Both the position numbers and the translations under genes were made by a program. Positions 1-10,880 of a stretch of DNA of 64,000 nucleotides are shown in pieces. This stretch comes from Saussurea involucrata. Taxonomy: Eukaryota; Streptophyta; Magnoliopsida; Asterales; Asteraceae. Each line of letters begins with the position of its first letter. Within the stretch, counting starts at the first letter, position 1. Below the pieces are notes generated by a model, which was not told the DNA's origin, did no database searches, and worked only from the letters and a program-made list of their open reading frames with translations. Where the stretch lies: positions 40,896,001 through 40,960,000 of the forward strand of contig CM066314.1 in the NCBI GenBank assembly GCA_033807775.1, read 5' to 3'.

Positions 1-235
1 TCAAGGTTAGTACTGCTGAGATATTAATACTGCTGGAACATTATTAATGCTGCTTATGTGAGGTTAGTGCTGCTTGTCAAAGTTACTACTGCAAGTCAAG
101 GTTACTACTGCTGGTACATGGTTAATACTGCTGGTATATTACTACTGCTGGAATATCATTAATACTGCTGAACAAAGTTAATACTGCTGGAGATTGTTAG
201 TACTGCTCATGAAGAATGAAGGTTAATACTGCTGA
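1..235. repeat. Degenerate TACTGCTG tandem repeat
   Basis: A short motif of the form TTA(A/G)TACTGCTG recurs about a dozen times at irregular 12-30 bp spacing, separated by variable AT-rich spacers. The array starts at or before the window edge, so its full length is unknown. Such arrays are common in the U3 part of plant LTRs, which is a possible but unproven origin here. Confidence 0.7.
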
Positions 236-239
236 GTTC

Positions 240-960
240 GTTAAGATTGGTATGCGATACTTTTGGAGACAAAGAAGGAATTGATCAAGATATGTTTAAC
301 AAAGACTTAGAAGATCAAGTTACTTTTTGATAGTTATCTTGTAATTATTTCTGTATAAATAGTATTGATAGATAGCTATTAGATATACATGATAGACGAG
401 TTAATATACGTGTGAAAAAGAATTCGATTGTGTTTTAGAGAGAATTAACCTCAAGGTTTAAGAACCCTATTTCTAGAGAAGTAGAAGTCGTCTTGTTGAT
501 CCTGTTCAACAAGATTGAGGTTTGGTTGTAATCTTGTGAGTCGATTTAGTGAATATACAAAGTGGTGAATTTTCTGTTACATTGTTCTTGATTGTGAGAA
601 TTAAAGTTCTTTTCCGCAGATTCTTTAATTCTGAATTCTAAGTGCTTATTGTCTTGTTAAGATTCGATCCTGACAGAGAGAAAGGGAGAAGATGGTTTCT
701 ATTGTAATGGAAGAAGGAGAAACACCATCAAATCATCAAATTGGAAAGAAAGTGGTTTGGGAGTCTGATTCTACAGTAAATCTATCAGGTATTTCCAACT
801 CAAATTCCTATCTCTAATGTTCAGTTATTGTGGGTTTGTTTGAGAGTTTTGGTTGGAAAGTGAATTGCTGCTTAAAGAGAGAATTTAGACAAGCAAATCG
901 TGTTTTATAGCTAAGAATTTAATAAGGTAATGAACTGAGTAAGTTTCGGTAGTGTTATGC
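240..960 (+). other. AT-rich, LTR-like stretch with TATA-like box
   Basis: No convincing gene. A TATA-like string (TGTATAAATAG) lies near 353-363, and the following 300 bp have the pyrimidine/purine texture of an LTR R-U5 region, so this may be retroelement promoter DNA. A 41-codon ORF begins at 692 and ends at 817. It contains a good splice-donor-like string (TCAG/GTATTT) at 788, but the peptide is not recognised. Confidence 0.3.
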
Positions 961-1014
961 TCATTATCGAGTTGGATTAAGAGCATTTTAGCAGGTTTTG
1001 GTTCCCTAATAGTT

Positions 1015-1262
1015 TTCCAGCCGTCGTACCCGGTAACTCCTCTGTGTTGAAGGTTACCGGGAGGGAACCCGGGTAGTACCCGGTAGTGTCCGGGTGAATT
1101 GGTTCCCGGATGGCTACCCGGTAAGTGTAGTTGTCCGGTAAGTATCAGGTAAGTATAGTTGTCCGGATAACTGTCCGGTAAGCATAAGTTGTCCAGAACG
1201 TTAAGTTGTCCGGAAAGTTAAGTTGTCCGGAAAGTTAAGTTGTCTGGAAAGTTGATTGATCA
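1015..1262 (+). repeat. CCGG-rich tract (GTCCGGA-type motif array)
   Basis: CCGG occurs more than ten times in about 250 bp as CCCGG, TCCGGA and GTCCGGTAAG variants; the end of the tract is a run of near-identical 16-18 bp units (AAGTTGTCCGGAAAGTT). The surroundings are AT-rich. The same motif class recurs at 20890-21190, 23970-24410, 35395-35720, 52430-52650 and 56050-56300, each time in LTR or leader-like DNA. Confidence 0.8.
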
Positions 1263-2198
1263 ACTTATATGTTTTATTCATTCATTCAGGAAAATCGATT
1301 GGATGTCTGGAACAGATTAGGAAAGGGAAGTAAGAGCACCAGGTGAGTTTTTCTAACTAAAATACGTGATTTTACGTGTTTTCCAAAGGAAGTGATTATG
1401 TGGAAATGACATGTTATTATACATGATTTTTACGTGAATGAAAACACACTGTTTTACTGATTATGGTGTTTACGAGCACGTCTTATTTACAAGCTTTTAC
1501 GTATGTTTTCCATGAAAGGTATGCTCTACTGAAAAGATTATTCAGCAAGATAAAATGAATTGTAAGGTGTATTACGGATTTCATGTTTTATGATTGTAAT
1601 GAGCTATGTGTATGTTATGTGGAGTCGGTCTGCACAGTGGGATCTGTAGTCCTCGGGATCCGATGATCCCTTGGGCTGGTATGAGAAGCTTGTAGGAGGG
1701 AATTCATTTCCTTCCTACTCGGATATGTGATGAGCTTGTAGGAGGGAATTCGTTTTCTTCCTACTCGGGCGAGAGGGGAGTCTGCTGGGGCCCCGATCGC
1801 GGAATGTTTATGAGATCCATTACACTCTGCAGCACCATGAATGATGTTTATGTGAAGAATGTGAACTGTTTTATAAAATGATTTTATAATGATGATGTAC
1901 ACCGATTATGGAGGGAACTCACTAGACCTCATGGTCCAACCCTCGCTTTTCAAAACTAAAACCTTTTCAGGTATGCAAATAGTAGGAGACTCAGGTAAGT
2001 GAGCAAGAGCAGATAGAGTACAGATGCAGCTAGAGACAATGCAAGTGCCTCTTGTATAAGCTATATTATTCTCAGTTGTGTATAGGTTGTTTCCGCCAAC
2101 CTTAGTTTGTGAATGATGTAACGAGATATTTGGGACCCAGATTGTAAATGCTATGATTTAATGTTATGTATGTCATGTCGTGTTTAAGGGATGTTACA
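1015..2198 (+). mobile_element. 3' part of a Ty3/gypsy (Tekay-like) LTR
   Basis: The stretch ends with TGTTACA at 2198, the usual end of plant chromovirus LTRs. It contains elements seen in the other gypsy LTRs of this window in the same order: a CCGG tract, an AG/GTGAGT string at 1341-1348, GC-richer boxes around 1620-1800, and the motif CTCACTAGacct..ggtCCAACCC followed by a pyrimidine-rich TTTTCAG at 1970. No primer binding site follows, so this is a solo or 3'-truncated LTR. Its 5' boundary is not visible; no TGTAACACC start is present upstream in the window. Confidence 0.55.
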
Positions 2199-2631
2199 AC
2201 AATACTTATAAATCAAAACTTATTTAATAAAGTATATTTTTAAATTGGTTTATTTTCTTAGTAAGATACCAATGTTTGTATTTTTTTCTTTTAGTAAGCT
2301 AACAATACTTATTTTAATAAATTATGTTTATTTATTTATTTTTTGTTTTTTAGTAAGATAACAACTGCTAATAGTGAAATTATCTATACTATATTATAAA
2401 ACATGAAGTCCCCAAACTCTTAAAAACAACAATTTAAGCACTATGTACTACAACTTAAAGCATATTTACTTAATTTTGTTTAGAGAGAGAAACCTAATTC
2501 TTTTGTTTTTGAAAAACATGAACTTTTTTTTGGAAACCAGGACCCTCTACAAATACTTAATTAAATATTTCAGTTAATACGTCCATAAATACATCCATAA
2601 CAATTAATGATTTCAATTTCGAAATAATTAA

Positions 2632-3280
2632 GGAAATAATCAAAATTGATTAATACCATTTAAAATAAGCCCCAAAAATAACTTTGTCTATTTGGATGGG
2701 GAAATCAATTTCGAAATAATTAATAAATTCCAAAATTTGTTTAATTTTTGCAGTAATTTCGAAATAAATAAATTGATCATACCTTCTTATAATAATTTTT
2801 TTTCTAAGGGGGTGTTTGGGATTGCTTGACTTATTTTATCCTGAAAAATAAAATAAACACTTTGTCTATTTGGATGGGGAAATCAATTTCGAAATAATTA
2901 ATAAATTTTGAAATTTGTTTAATTTTTGCAGTAATTTCGAAATAATTAATTTTGCCCCCCAAAAAAAGAAACTAAATGGTATTAGTTATATTCATAGTTA
3001 TTTGGATGGGGAAATCAATTTTGAAATAATTAAGGAAATAATCAAAATTGATTAATACCATTTAAAATAAGCCCCAAAAATAACTTTATCCATTTGGATG
3101 GGGAAATCAATTTCGAAATAATTAATAAATTTCGAAATTTGTTTAATTTTTGCCGTAATTTCGAAATAATTAATTTTGCCGCAAACATAAAGGAAACTAA
3201 ATGGTATTAGTTATATTCATAATTAAGAAAATAATCAAAATTGATTAATTTTGCCTAAAATAAGCCCCAAAAATAAGTCC
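2632..3280. repeat. Imperfect direct repeats, about 3 copies
   Basis: A block containing TTTGGATGGGGAAATCAATT followed by TCGAAATAATTAATAAATT and GTTTAATTTTTGC is present at about 2690-2768, 2870-2955 and 3000-3175. The first and third copies also share their flank (AATACCATTTAAAATAAGCC). The middle copy is joined to a GGGGGTGTTTGGGATTGCTT string at 2809, the same terminus as the MITE at 5693. This suggests copying and partial deletion around a MITE. Confidence 0.6.
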
Positions 3281-3299
3281 ATTCTTCCTCCTATATATT

Positions 3300-3482
3300 A
3301 TGGCTAAAAACAATGTTTTGGTTTGTGAATTCTGGAAATCCGGTAAGCACCTCCATCAAGACTCCAAAGAATTCTTGAAATGTGTATTGAGTGTTCATCA
3401 TGATATCACACAGGCACGAGTGATTCTGTTTGCTGCTGACAATATACCACCACTCAAGGTTTACTCCGCTCTTTGTACTTAG
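3300..3482 (+). CDS. Short unrecognised ORF (60 aa)
   Basis: A 60-residue reading frame beginning MAKNNVLVCEFWKSGK. I do not recognise the product. It lies inside the possible Helitron interval, and these elements often carry host exon fragments. GTAAGC after the first 14 codons and GTTTAC after CTCAAG look like splice donors, so it may be exon debris. No supporting neighbour gene exists; chance is a real alternative. Confidence 0.15.
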   Translation: MAKNNVLVCEFWKSGKHLHQDSKEFLKCVLSVHHDITQARVILFAADNIPPLKVYSALCT

Positions 3483-4641
3483 ATGTATATATTTCCCTGC
3501 TCCTATTATGTTAATTGTTAATGTTGCTACTTATTTTTCATAATCTTATGTTCCTGATTTGTTATTTGTCCCCATTATGTTTTTGTCTAGATATGTCATT
3601 TTGTTGCATGCAACTTATATGGTCTCTCTGACTGAGATATAGTTAGCACAATGGCGAGCAGTAAGTCTTGTCTACTTGTATATTACTACTTGGTTCAACC
3701 ATCTCCTGTTTGTTTGTTTTCTTCATATTTTGATGCTAAGTCTGTATGCTTTTGTGTGTTTAGTCTCAAAATACTTTTATGGAGAAGATAATGAAATCTT
3801 TTATAAAAGAAAAAACATAATGAATTTTGTACGTATTTCATCCTTTTCAAACGTTGCAAGGATAAAAAAAGAAAACAAAATAAGATGATTTATTTGTATT
3901 TTGAACCTTTTGAACGTTGGTGCAGGAGTGGTTTGGTCATAAAGCAAAGAACAAAAATCAAGGATATGAGATTTAATGTACTGGTACTGAGAAGATGGAT
4001 AGATGGAGACTGTACCACCAGATGGAGGTTCTTATGTTTGTAGCTGGATATTTGTTTGGCGTAGGCCTTTTCAATGTTTATTCTATATTTGATTTTCTGT
4101 TTATTTAACATGGTCCTGTTTTTGTTCATGCTTGCTACAATCATGTGAAGTTTTGTTGACCAAGTTTTGCACTTGCTTATATTAATGGAAATGAATGAAA
4201 AATTATTTGGTTTTGCTTTTGCTAAGGTATCTTGGTTATCTGTGTATGCATCTATAAATTGGCTTTGAGTATTTTTCTTCTGGTTCTTTTTTGTTGCTAT
4301 TTGTGCAAATAAAACTTTCTGGCCAACAACTATAATTAAGTTAAATTACATTTGCATCATAGTTTAGTCTTAAGTTGTGTTTCGGTTAGCAAAATCTCCA
4401 AAGTGTTAAAGATTTTCATCATTATTCTATGCTATAACGATTTCACCAAACATTACCTAAATTTGTAAAAATGATTCAAAAAGACTAAATTTTTGAAAAG
4501 GGAAAAAAATGTTTAACAATTAGTTAAATGTATTTTAGGTTTTTTTTAGCGTTTGACTTAACTTTGCTATAACAATGTGTAAATCCCAAAAACATGTTTC
4601 GGGGCTGTTTACCCAACTCTTATCCTGTTTTTGTTCATGTT
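3483..4641. other. Gene-free AT-rich DNA
   Basis: No ORF with recognisable content. The segment is AT-rich, with short ORFs (for example 3676-3888) that have amino-acid compositions typical of random AT-rich sequence. It sits between the short ORF at 3300 and the 71-bp minisatellite. Confidence 0.5.
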
Positions 4642-5079
4642 TTCAATTGGAAAACATTAATTTCGTTTTGCATTAATTTTGAAACGTAATTTCCTTAAAA
4701 AAACATTTCTGATTTCAATTAAAAAACATTAATTTCATTTTGCATTAAATTTGAAACCTAATTTCCTTAAAAAAAACATTTCAGATTTCAATTAGACAAC
4801 ATTAATTTCGTTTTGCATTAATTTTCAAACGTAATTTTCTTAAAAAACATTTCTGATTTCAATTAAAAAACATTATTTTCCCTTTGCATTAATTTTGAAA
4901 CGTAATTTCCTTAAAAAAAACATTATTGATTTCAATTAAAAAACATTAATTTTCATTTGCATTAATTTTGAAACGTAATTTTCTTAAAAAACATTTCTGA
5001 TTTCAATTAGAAAACATTAATTTCATTTTGCATTAATTGAGAAACCTAATTTCCTTAATAAACATTTCTGATTTCAATT
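4642..5079. repeat. 71-bp minisatellite, 6 copies
   Basis: Six consecutive units begin with TTCAATT at 4642, 4713, 4787, 4858, 4931 and 5002, and a seventh start lies at 5073. Units are 71-74 bp and share ACATTAATTT..GCATTAATTTTGAAACGTAATTTCCTTAAAAAACATTTCTGA. Differences are mostly single substitutions and A-run length changes. It lies just upstream of a Helitron-like 5' end at about 5097; Helitrons of plants often contain such minisatellites. Confidence 0.9.
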
Positions 5080-5692
5080 ATACTAATTTTTTTTAACCTA
5101 TACTATCTTATAAAGCATTTAGGCTTAAAAGTCTTAAAGTCTTAAAAACAAAGTTTTTAGCATAGAGTACAACATATTTATGCATAAAGATGTTGGTAAT
5201 GGATGGCATTGTAGATATTTGAATAAGAAAAAGGATTTCATGAATGTTATTTTGTCTTGTGGGATGATTGTGACTAATCTATTTGCAGGTGATAAGTTAT
5301 TTTGATAATCTATTTTATATTATAAAATATTTAAGTAGAAGTGTTAAAAACAAAAAATTGACATTAGTCATATATAATTCCATAGATTTCAATACATATT
5401 TTTAAATGTGTTTGAATGTCATGTAATAAACAATTGATTACTAAAGTTATAAATGATGTGAGCCTCAAGCCGTAGGCTTCAAAATAAGCCACAACGTTTT
5501 TTATAGTGTTATTTATGACGTTAAATCTCTATATCATGTATATCTATACCACCATTGGTAAAATTTGTATATCATCGACTGAGTACATTGGTAATACCAC
5601 TCGATCCAATCCACAAATCAATTTGGTTTATATGGCAAAAACACATTTGCATTGTTATATTATTTCTTATATTTATTAACAATTAACTATGA

Positions 5693-5956
5693 GGGGTGTT
5701 TGGGATTGCTTATTTAAAAATAACTTATGCTTATTTTTAAAAGTGTTTATCATCTTATGTTGTGTTAAAAAGAAGTTGGGGTAAAAATATAATTTAAACA
5801 AATAAGTTATACGCAGTTTCAAATAAGTTAAAGAGGATTAACTTATCAAAAACAACTTATTTGTGGTGAGAAAAAATCATAAGCACTTTTCTTTTTTTCA
5901 GTCTAAACACTAAAAATAACTTAAGTTGAAAAAAATAACCAATCCAAAACACCCCC
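5693..5956. mobile_element. MITE with GGGGTGTTTGG terminal inverted repeats
   Basis: About 264 bp. The left end GGGGTGTTTGGGATTGCTTATTT pairs with the right end AAATAACCAATCCAAAACACCCC with few mismatches over about 23 bp. The inside is AT-rich and carries no ORF. The flanks (CTATGA / CTAAGC) give no clean target duplication, so the superfamily is unsure (hAT-like termini). A truncated relative starts at 2809. Confidence 0.7.
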
Positions 5957-6179
5957 TAAGCTTGGTTTTCAAGATGTTTATCCGGTAAGCTCTTATCATT
6001 AATACTCAATAGTCAAAATTTTCATTTAAGTTATTTGGTAAAGTTTTAGTCAACAACATTGTATGCAACGTTTTATCCGATAAGTGCAATGAACCAAGAA
6101 TTTCAAAGATATATTGCAAAAAATTAGATGTTTAAAAATTGAATGCCCCGCAGCATTGTGCAGGTACACGGCTAGTTGT

Positions 6180-6707
6180 TGTTAAATTGTTAATGTTTTA
6201 TTTAGAATGTATTTAAGTTAAATCCTTTTAAAAATAAGTAGGAGTAAAGTTTAACTTTGGTCTCGAACTTTTGCATTTTTTTAACGTATAGCGTCCCAAA
6301 ATTTCATAAACTTGGATTTGGTCCCCACATTTGTTTGTTTTTAATGAATTTTGTCTTTTCACGGTCATAATTGAACTTTTTTCGTTAAATCCAATTAAGT
6401 GAAAGGTATATTAGTCATTTTTATATTTTTTTAATTTTCTCTTAAAACTGAAAAATGAAAGTTCCATATAGCATATATATAAATGTGTTCACAAACTGTA
6501 ATAGTATTATTAAAAAAATGTTTACGGCGTGTTTACCTTGTGTGCACATTTAATTATGTGTGCGTATGTATGTTAGGGAGAGAGGAAAGAGAAGAGAGGA
6601 GAGGCGATAGAGAACTCTTCAATTAAATTAGATATTTGTGGTCTAAATTAGATATTACCGATCTCAGCTACTAGGAAGTTTCTTATAAGAATGTCCCTAT
6701 ATATATA
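6180..6707. other. Gene-free AT-rich DNA
   Basis: No gene seen. Positions about 6245-6400 contain phrases such as TTTGGTCTCGAACTTTTGCA and TTTGGTCCCCACATTTG, which resemble the termini and sub-terminal regions of plant DNA transposon remnants. No inverted partner was found. Confidence 0.4.
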
Positions 6708-7512
6708 GGGGACCATTCAAGAGAGAATTAAGTTGTTTGTGATAACTGTAAGATTAAATCTAAAAAACAAACCAAATAATAAATTAGGAAATTAATAAAT
6801 TTGACAATTTTGATTTAAAAATTTCTTTAAGGGGACTTTAGGTATTTTAAAAATCTCATATCTCCTCTTTCCTCTCTCTGGCCTCCGGTGAACCTTATTC
6901 AGGCAAAATGCACTGTGATAAAAAATACATTGTGATACACACTGTGATACAAAATACACTATGATACCCATTGTGTTACAAAATTCACTATGATACCCAT
7001 ATACAAAATACAATATGATACCCACCATGATACAAAATACAATGTCATACATACAAGACCTAGTGTAATACAAAATACAATATGATACCCACCATGATAC
7101 AAAATACAATGTCATACATACAAGACCTAGTGTAATACAAAATACAATGTGATACCCAAAATACATACAAGACTCACCCACCATGATACCCACTCTCTTT
7201 AATATAACACACTTTGCAATCCAATAATGAAAAGCAAAGCTTGATGGAACTAAGTTAATATAACATACTTTGCATAAAAGATGAGGAGGCGGCGGATTTA
7301 AGAGATGCGAGAGGCTTGGAAAGAAATGGTCATAGATAAAAAAGTGTCCCCAAGATTTTAGGCATAGTTTTAGGGATTGAATTGTCAAATACTTAAATTA
7401 CTAATATAACCTTTATATTTAATTTTAAATAAAATCAACAAAATTAAATAATTGACTTATATTGGATCTCATGGTTATCACAAACTACTTAGTTCTCATT
7501 TGAACTTGTGAC
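6708..7512. mobile_element. TIR-bearing non-autonomous DNA element
   Basis: The left end at 6708 (GGGGACCATTCAAGAGAGAA) and the sequence up to GATAAC at 6743 are an inverted copy of 7472-7510 (GGTTATCACAAACTACTTAG..), with about 40 bp of imperfect pairing. Both ends adjoin TATATATA runs. The inside holds a minisatellite and a 198-codon minus-strand ORF (6792-7388). That ORF reads through the repeat and is therefore not credible as a gene. Confidence 0.55.
6900..7175. repeat. TGATACAAAATACA minisatellite
   Basis: Short motifs (TGATAC followed by CCAC or AAAATACA) repeat throughout, with a clear 67-bp higher-order unit starting CCCACCATGATAC at 7021 and 7088. The repeat lies inside the TIR element and explains the tyrosine/cysteine-rich minus-strand ORF. 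Confidence 0.85.
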
Positions 7513-7772
7513 TATATATATATATATTTAGCACTTCTTTACTTCTCATATATTTAGCACTTCTCAATTGAACCTCTACAAACCATGCAACCACCATTTA
7601 AGCCATTGATTAAAAATCAACGGATGAAATTTAATGCTGTATTTTAGGATTATCAATAAATAATTAACAAATAATCTTAATTAAGAAACCAACAATAGGG
7701 GCATATTTGGAATTGCATCACAAGAATCATCTTGCGTTAAACAAGGAAACTTGGATTCATAGAAATCATATC

Positions 7773-8267
7773 TAGGGGTGTAAACGAGTCGAGCTTTTAA
7801 CGAGCTACTCGAGCTCGAGCTTGTTTATCTCGAGCTCGAGCCTAATAGTTGTCGAGCTCGAGTCGATCTCGAGCACAAAATAAAGCTCGCTTAAGTTAAT
7901 GAGTCGAGCTCTATAAAACCAATGTTCGACTCGACATGTTCGACTCGATTCGTTCGAAAGCTCTATTAAGCTTTACGAGTCGAGTCGAGTCGAGGCGAGC
8001 CATTCGAGCATACACTTTTTCGAGCCTGACATATTTATATGTTTACAAATTATATAATCAAAATATAAAAATTATCGATCTTGAGTACATAAACGAGTTA
8101 ATCGATCTCGAATTCGAGTACATAAACGAGTATTGAGCTCGAGCTCAAACATTAAGAAAATATTCGAGCTCGAGCTCGACTTTGAAAAATTAATCGTTCG
8201 TATAATTATTTCTAGCTCGGCTCGAATAACCTACTACTCGACCCGACTCTGCTCGTTTACACCCCTA
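7773..8267. mobile_element. hAT-type MITE, 495 bp, TSD ATCATATC
   Basis: The termini TAGGGGTGTAAACGAG and CTCGTTTACACCCCTA are perfect inverted repeats. The element is flanked by an exact 8-bp duplication ATCATATC (7765-7772 and 8268-8275), the hAT signature. The interior is made largely of GAGCTCGAGC and GAGTCGAG palindromic units. It encodes nothing; a 66-codon ORF at 7936 is a by-product of the repeats. Confidence 0.92.
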
Positions 8268-8275
8268 ATCATATC

Positions 8276-9455
8276 CCGAAAACCCCCGATTATCAGTTTC
8301 TCTTGTTGATTTTGAATAGAATAGAAATCCTAAAACAGGGTACTGCAAGAAAACACCGATTGATAACAATGGTCGGCCAAAGTGTCATAGGAAGCAGATG
8401 CTGATTTCATTCTAACAATCATATTAAACCATCTTTAATTTCTATGGGAGATCATCACCGATTTGGTTTGTGTCAGGTCGGACAAGAGGTAACAAGCTTC
8501 GACTCCTACAACCATTCTCGAAATTCATGAACACTATTGTTACCCTGATTCTTATAGACTTTGACTGTTAAGAATAAATGAATAACAAGAATCAAACCTC
8601 GCTTCTATCGACGGGGAAAAGAAGGGCATGAAATTCAGGTAAGAAAGGTTAGGGATTTGCTGTTGCTTTTACTACTACACTCCAATGTTCATTGGTCTTT
8701 TGGAAGTGCAAGCGTACCTCGTAATCAACCAAAAATACCGGAAAACTCTTAAAATCAACCAAAATTACCGAAAAAATCTCCCAAAATCAACCAAAAATAC
8801 CGAAAAAGTCTCTCGAAATCGATAAAAAAACTTAAAAATCCCTAAAATCAAAACAACAACTTTAAAAATCCCTCGAAATGTCGAAATTTGACTAAAAACA
8901 CATTGGTCGATATTGAACGTTGGTATAAAAGATATACATGTCGATAAAAACCGTATGAAAAAATATGGTGCCAACGTATGAAAAAGTTTCTGCATCCCTG
9001 TTCTAATGTGCATGTGATGAATTAATAATTCAGTACATGAACAAAAAATCATGTAGTTAACTTCATAACATGTGATGAATTAATATTTTTTTTGTATATA
9101 ACTTCATAGAAACAGCATAGTTAAACCCTGTAACTTGATATGGAAGAGAAATTGGGTAAGCAATCTTAAACAACCCATATCTGCTTCATCATCTACAAAG
9201 CCTACCGTTCTTATTTCCTTCACACTGACATCGTTCAAGGCCAACAATGAACCACGAACCAGTGTTGCTGTTAGTATTTCGTTCTGCCCAACAATCTGCA
9301 TATCCATCGATGAACTTAGACAGACTTCTGGTGTTTGAATATCATTCCGACCATCATTCTGCATCATGGATGACTCACCAAACACAACCGTCTGCTTCGA
9401 CAACTTCATGTAATCCAGAACCAGTAGCTCTATCGAATGCAACCATTGGTTCACT
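8276..9455. other. Non-coding flank with one unrecognised ORF
   Basis: No recognisable gene. A minus-strand frame (9104 to about 9455, roughly 115 residues) is cut at its N-terminus by the LTR at 9456. Its composition is less biased than random AT-rich ORFs (for example VGQNEILTATLVRGSLLAL), so it may be a fragment of a host exon interrupted by the element. I cannot name it. The plus-strand ORFs over the same bases are shadows. Confidence 0.3.
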
Positions 9456-9828
9456 GATATCAACCGATTCGAGATGGTTAGTCTCCAAAGAAATAAGGGT
9501 CGAGGAAGGGAACGAATTGCAGCAATTTTCTCATATATCCATTAATTGAACCAAGCAACATAAATAGGAAACAGACTCTAACTACATCTACCACTACCCT
9601 GAATACTATCCACTAACTCCTGTTATTTCTCCATGACTCAACTAATACTTGTTGACCGAGACAACTTAAATTAAAGACACTTAATTAATAAAACTAATAA
9701 GAAATGCATTGGTTTCTTGGCTTGGACTCGATCAGCTCCTGAAACGGATGGGCAGGCCTGTGTTTCTTTTGGGCCTTCTATTGGGCTCTCGATCTTCCTT
9801 GTGTTCTGTTGGGTCGTGGTTGGTATCG
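9456..9828 (-). repeat. 3' LTR of the Reina-like element
   Basis: In minus orientation it runs from CGATACC (TGATACC in the partner) to TGATATCA. It is 373 bp, about 12 bp longer than the other LTR because of an extra CTTCTATTGGGC-like segment near 9777. The last codons of the pol ORF run into it. Confidence 0.92.
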
Positions 9829-10073
9829 GTACCCTCTCCTCCAGATTGGGCCTTGTCCTCAAGGCCCGAGTTTGGTGACGGAAAAGTGTCAACCGTGTTG
9901 GAATTCTGCAGATGCGGGAATGACTCAAAAAAAGGAGTGGAGTCTTCCCAGGTTGCTTCAGTGACATCACTATGGTCCCATTTGACCAGAACTTGATTTT
10001 TTGGCTGACCGTTTATGAGAACACAACGACTCTTGATGATCTCGGCAGGCTGCAGAGTGGGGTGGCCATCCAA
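9732..10073 (-). pseudogene. Chromodomain tail of the Reina-like polyprotein
   Basis: This is the C-terminal part of pol, in frame with the integrase segment but separated from it by one TGA stop at 10074-10076. The key segment VLVKWDHSDVTEATWED is a chromodomain, the module that in chromoviruses steers integration to specific chromatin marks. It is followed by FPHL..GLEDKAQ, the usual end of this type of protein, and then by residues read into the LTR (from 9828 downward) with no function. Domain recognition is by motif only. Confidence 0.8.
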
Positions 10074-10076
10074 TCA

Positions 10077-10880
10077 GACCTCGGGAAGTGGGGCGATCGT
10101 GGGCGGTATTGGCCCGTGGTACTGCCGGAGAAGTGAAATGTGGAAGACAGAATGGATGCGTGTACCTTCGGGCATAGCTAACCGATACGCGACCTTGCCT
10201 ATCCTAGCCAGAATCTGGAAAGGTCCGAAGAAACGTTTCGATAGTTTTGCCGAAAGACGTCGTTGGACTGTCGACTGCCAGTAAAGTCGCAGACGAAGAT
10301 AAACCCAGTCACCGACAGAAAACTCGTGGTCCAGTCGGTGCTTATTCGCCTGAGAGGCCATACGTTGTTGTGAGCGGAGGAGGTGGCACTTGAGCATAGA
10401 AATGACACGGTCATGGTCCCCGAGTGTGCCATCAATAGAATCGATGTAGGAACTGCCAAGAGTGTAAAAGGGTATTGTCGGAGGTAGTCGACCATACAAA
10501 GCAGTGAAGGGGGACATATTGATAGCAGTGTGGTGTGTCGTGTTGTACCAAAATTCCGCGAGATATAGATAATGGACCCATTTAGTTGGCTCATCACTTA
10601 CAAAGCACCGTAAATAAGACTCGAGGCAGCGATTTACCACTTCATTTTGCCCGTCCGATTGAGGATGGTAGGCACTTGAGACCAAAAGGCGGGTCCCTAG
10701 ACGAGCAAAGAGTTCCTTCCAAAAGCGGCTCACAAAAATAGGGTAACGGTCGGAGACAATGGACTTGGGAAGACCATGTAGCCGGTAAATATGAAGCATG
10801 AACAGTTGAGCGAGGGAGGCAACCGTGAGTTTGGGTGGAAGTGGCACAAAATGTGCAAATTTGGATAGTCGGCGACGATA
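10077..10880 (-). pseudogene. Integrase catalytic core and C-terminus (Reina-like)
   Basis: Begins in a frame shifted by one base from the upstream part: an A appears to be missing around 10868-10876, in the region that should read VIVDRLSKFAHF. The segment holds the second catalytic Asp (SIVSDRYPIF), the catalytic Glu (QSDGQNEVVNRCLESYLR), and the C-terminal GDWVYLRL and KLSKRFFGPF boxes of gypsy integrases. It would insert the cDNA copy into the genome. A TGA separates it from the chromodomain tail. Confidence 0.88.

Larger units (their letters stand above)
2383..6175 (+). mobile_element. Helitron-like element(s), possibly nested
   Basis: The 3' end is well supported: an imperfect hairpin (CCCGCA, loop, TGCAGG) at 6147-6163 followed by TACACGG and CTAG/T at 6172-6176, the standard Helitron terminus. 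Helitron 5' ends in plants often start TCTATACTATATTATAAA. That string begins at 2383 (preceded by A), and related starts occur at about 5097 (CCTATACTATCTTATAAAG) and 5309 (TCTATTTTATATTATAAAA). The last two could be the true partners of this 3' end, giving an element of about 0.9-1.1 kb. No Rep/helicase is present, so any element is non-autonomous. Confidence 0.5.

Noticed and set aside
4642..5079. CRISPR-like regular repeats
   Set aside because: Direct head-to-tail minisatellite with no unique spacers in a plant nuclear context.
6792..7388. 198-codon minus-strand ORF
   Set aside because: It reads through the TGATACAAAATACA minisatellite inside a TIR element; composition is explained by the repeat.
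7936..8136. 66-codon ORF in the GAGCTCGAGC MITE
   Set aside because: Entirely within repeat units of a non-coding MITE.
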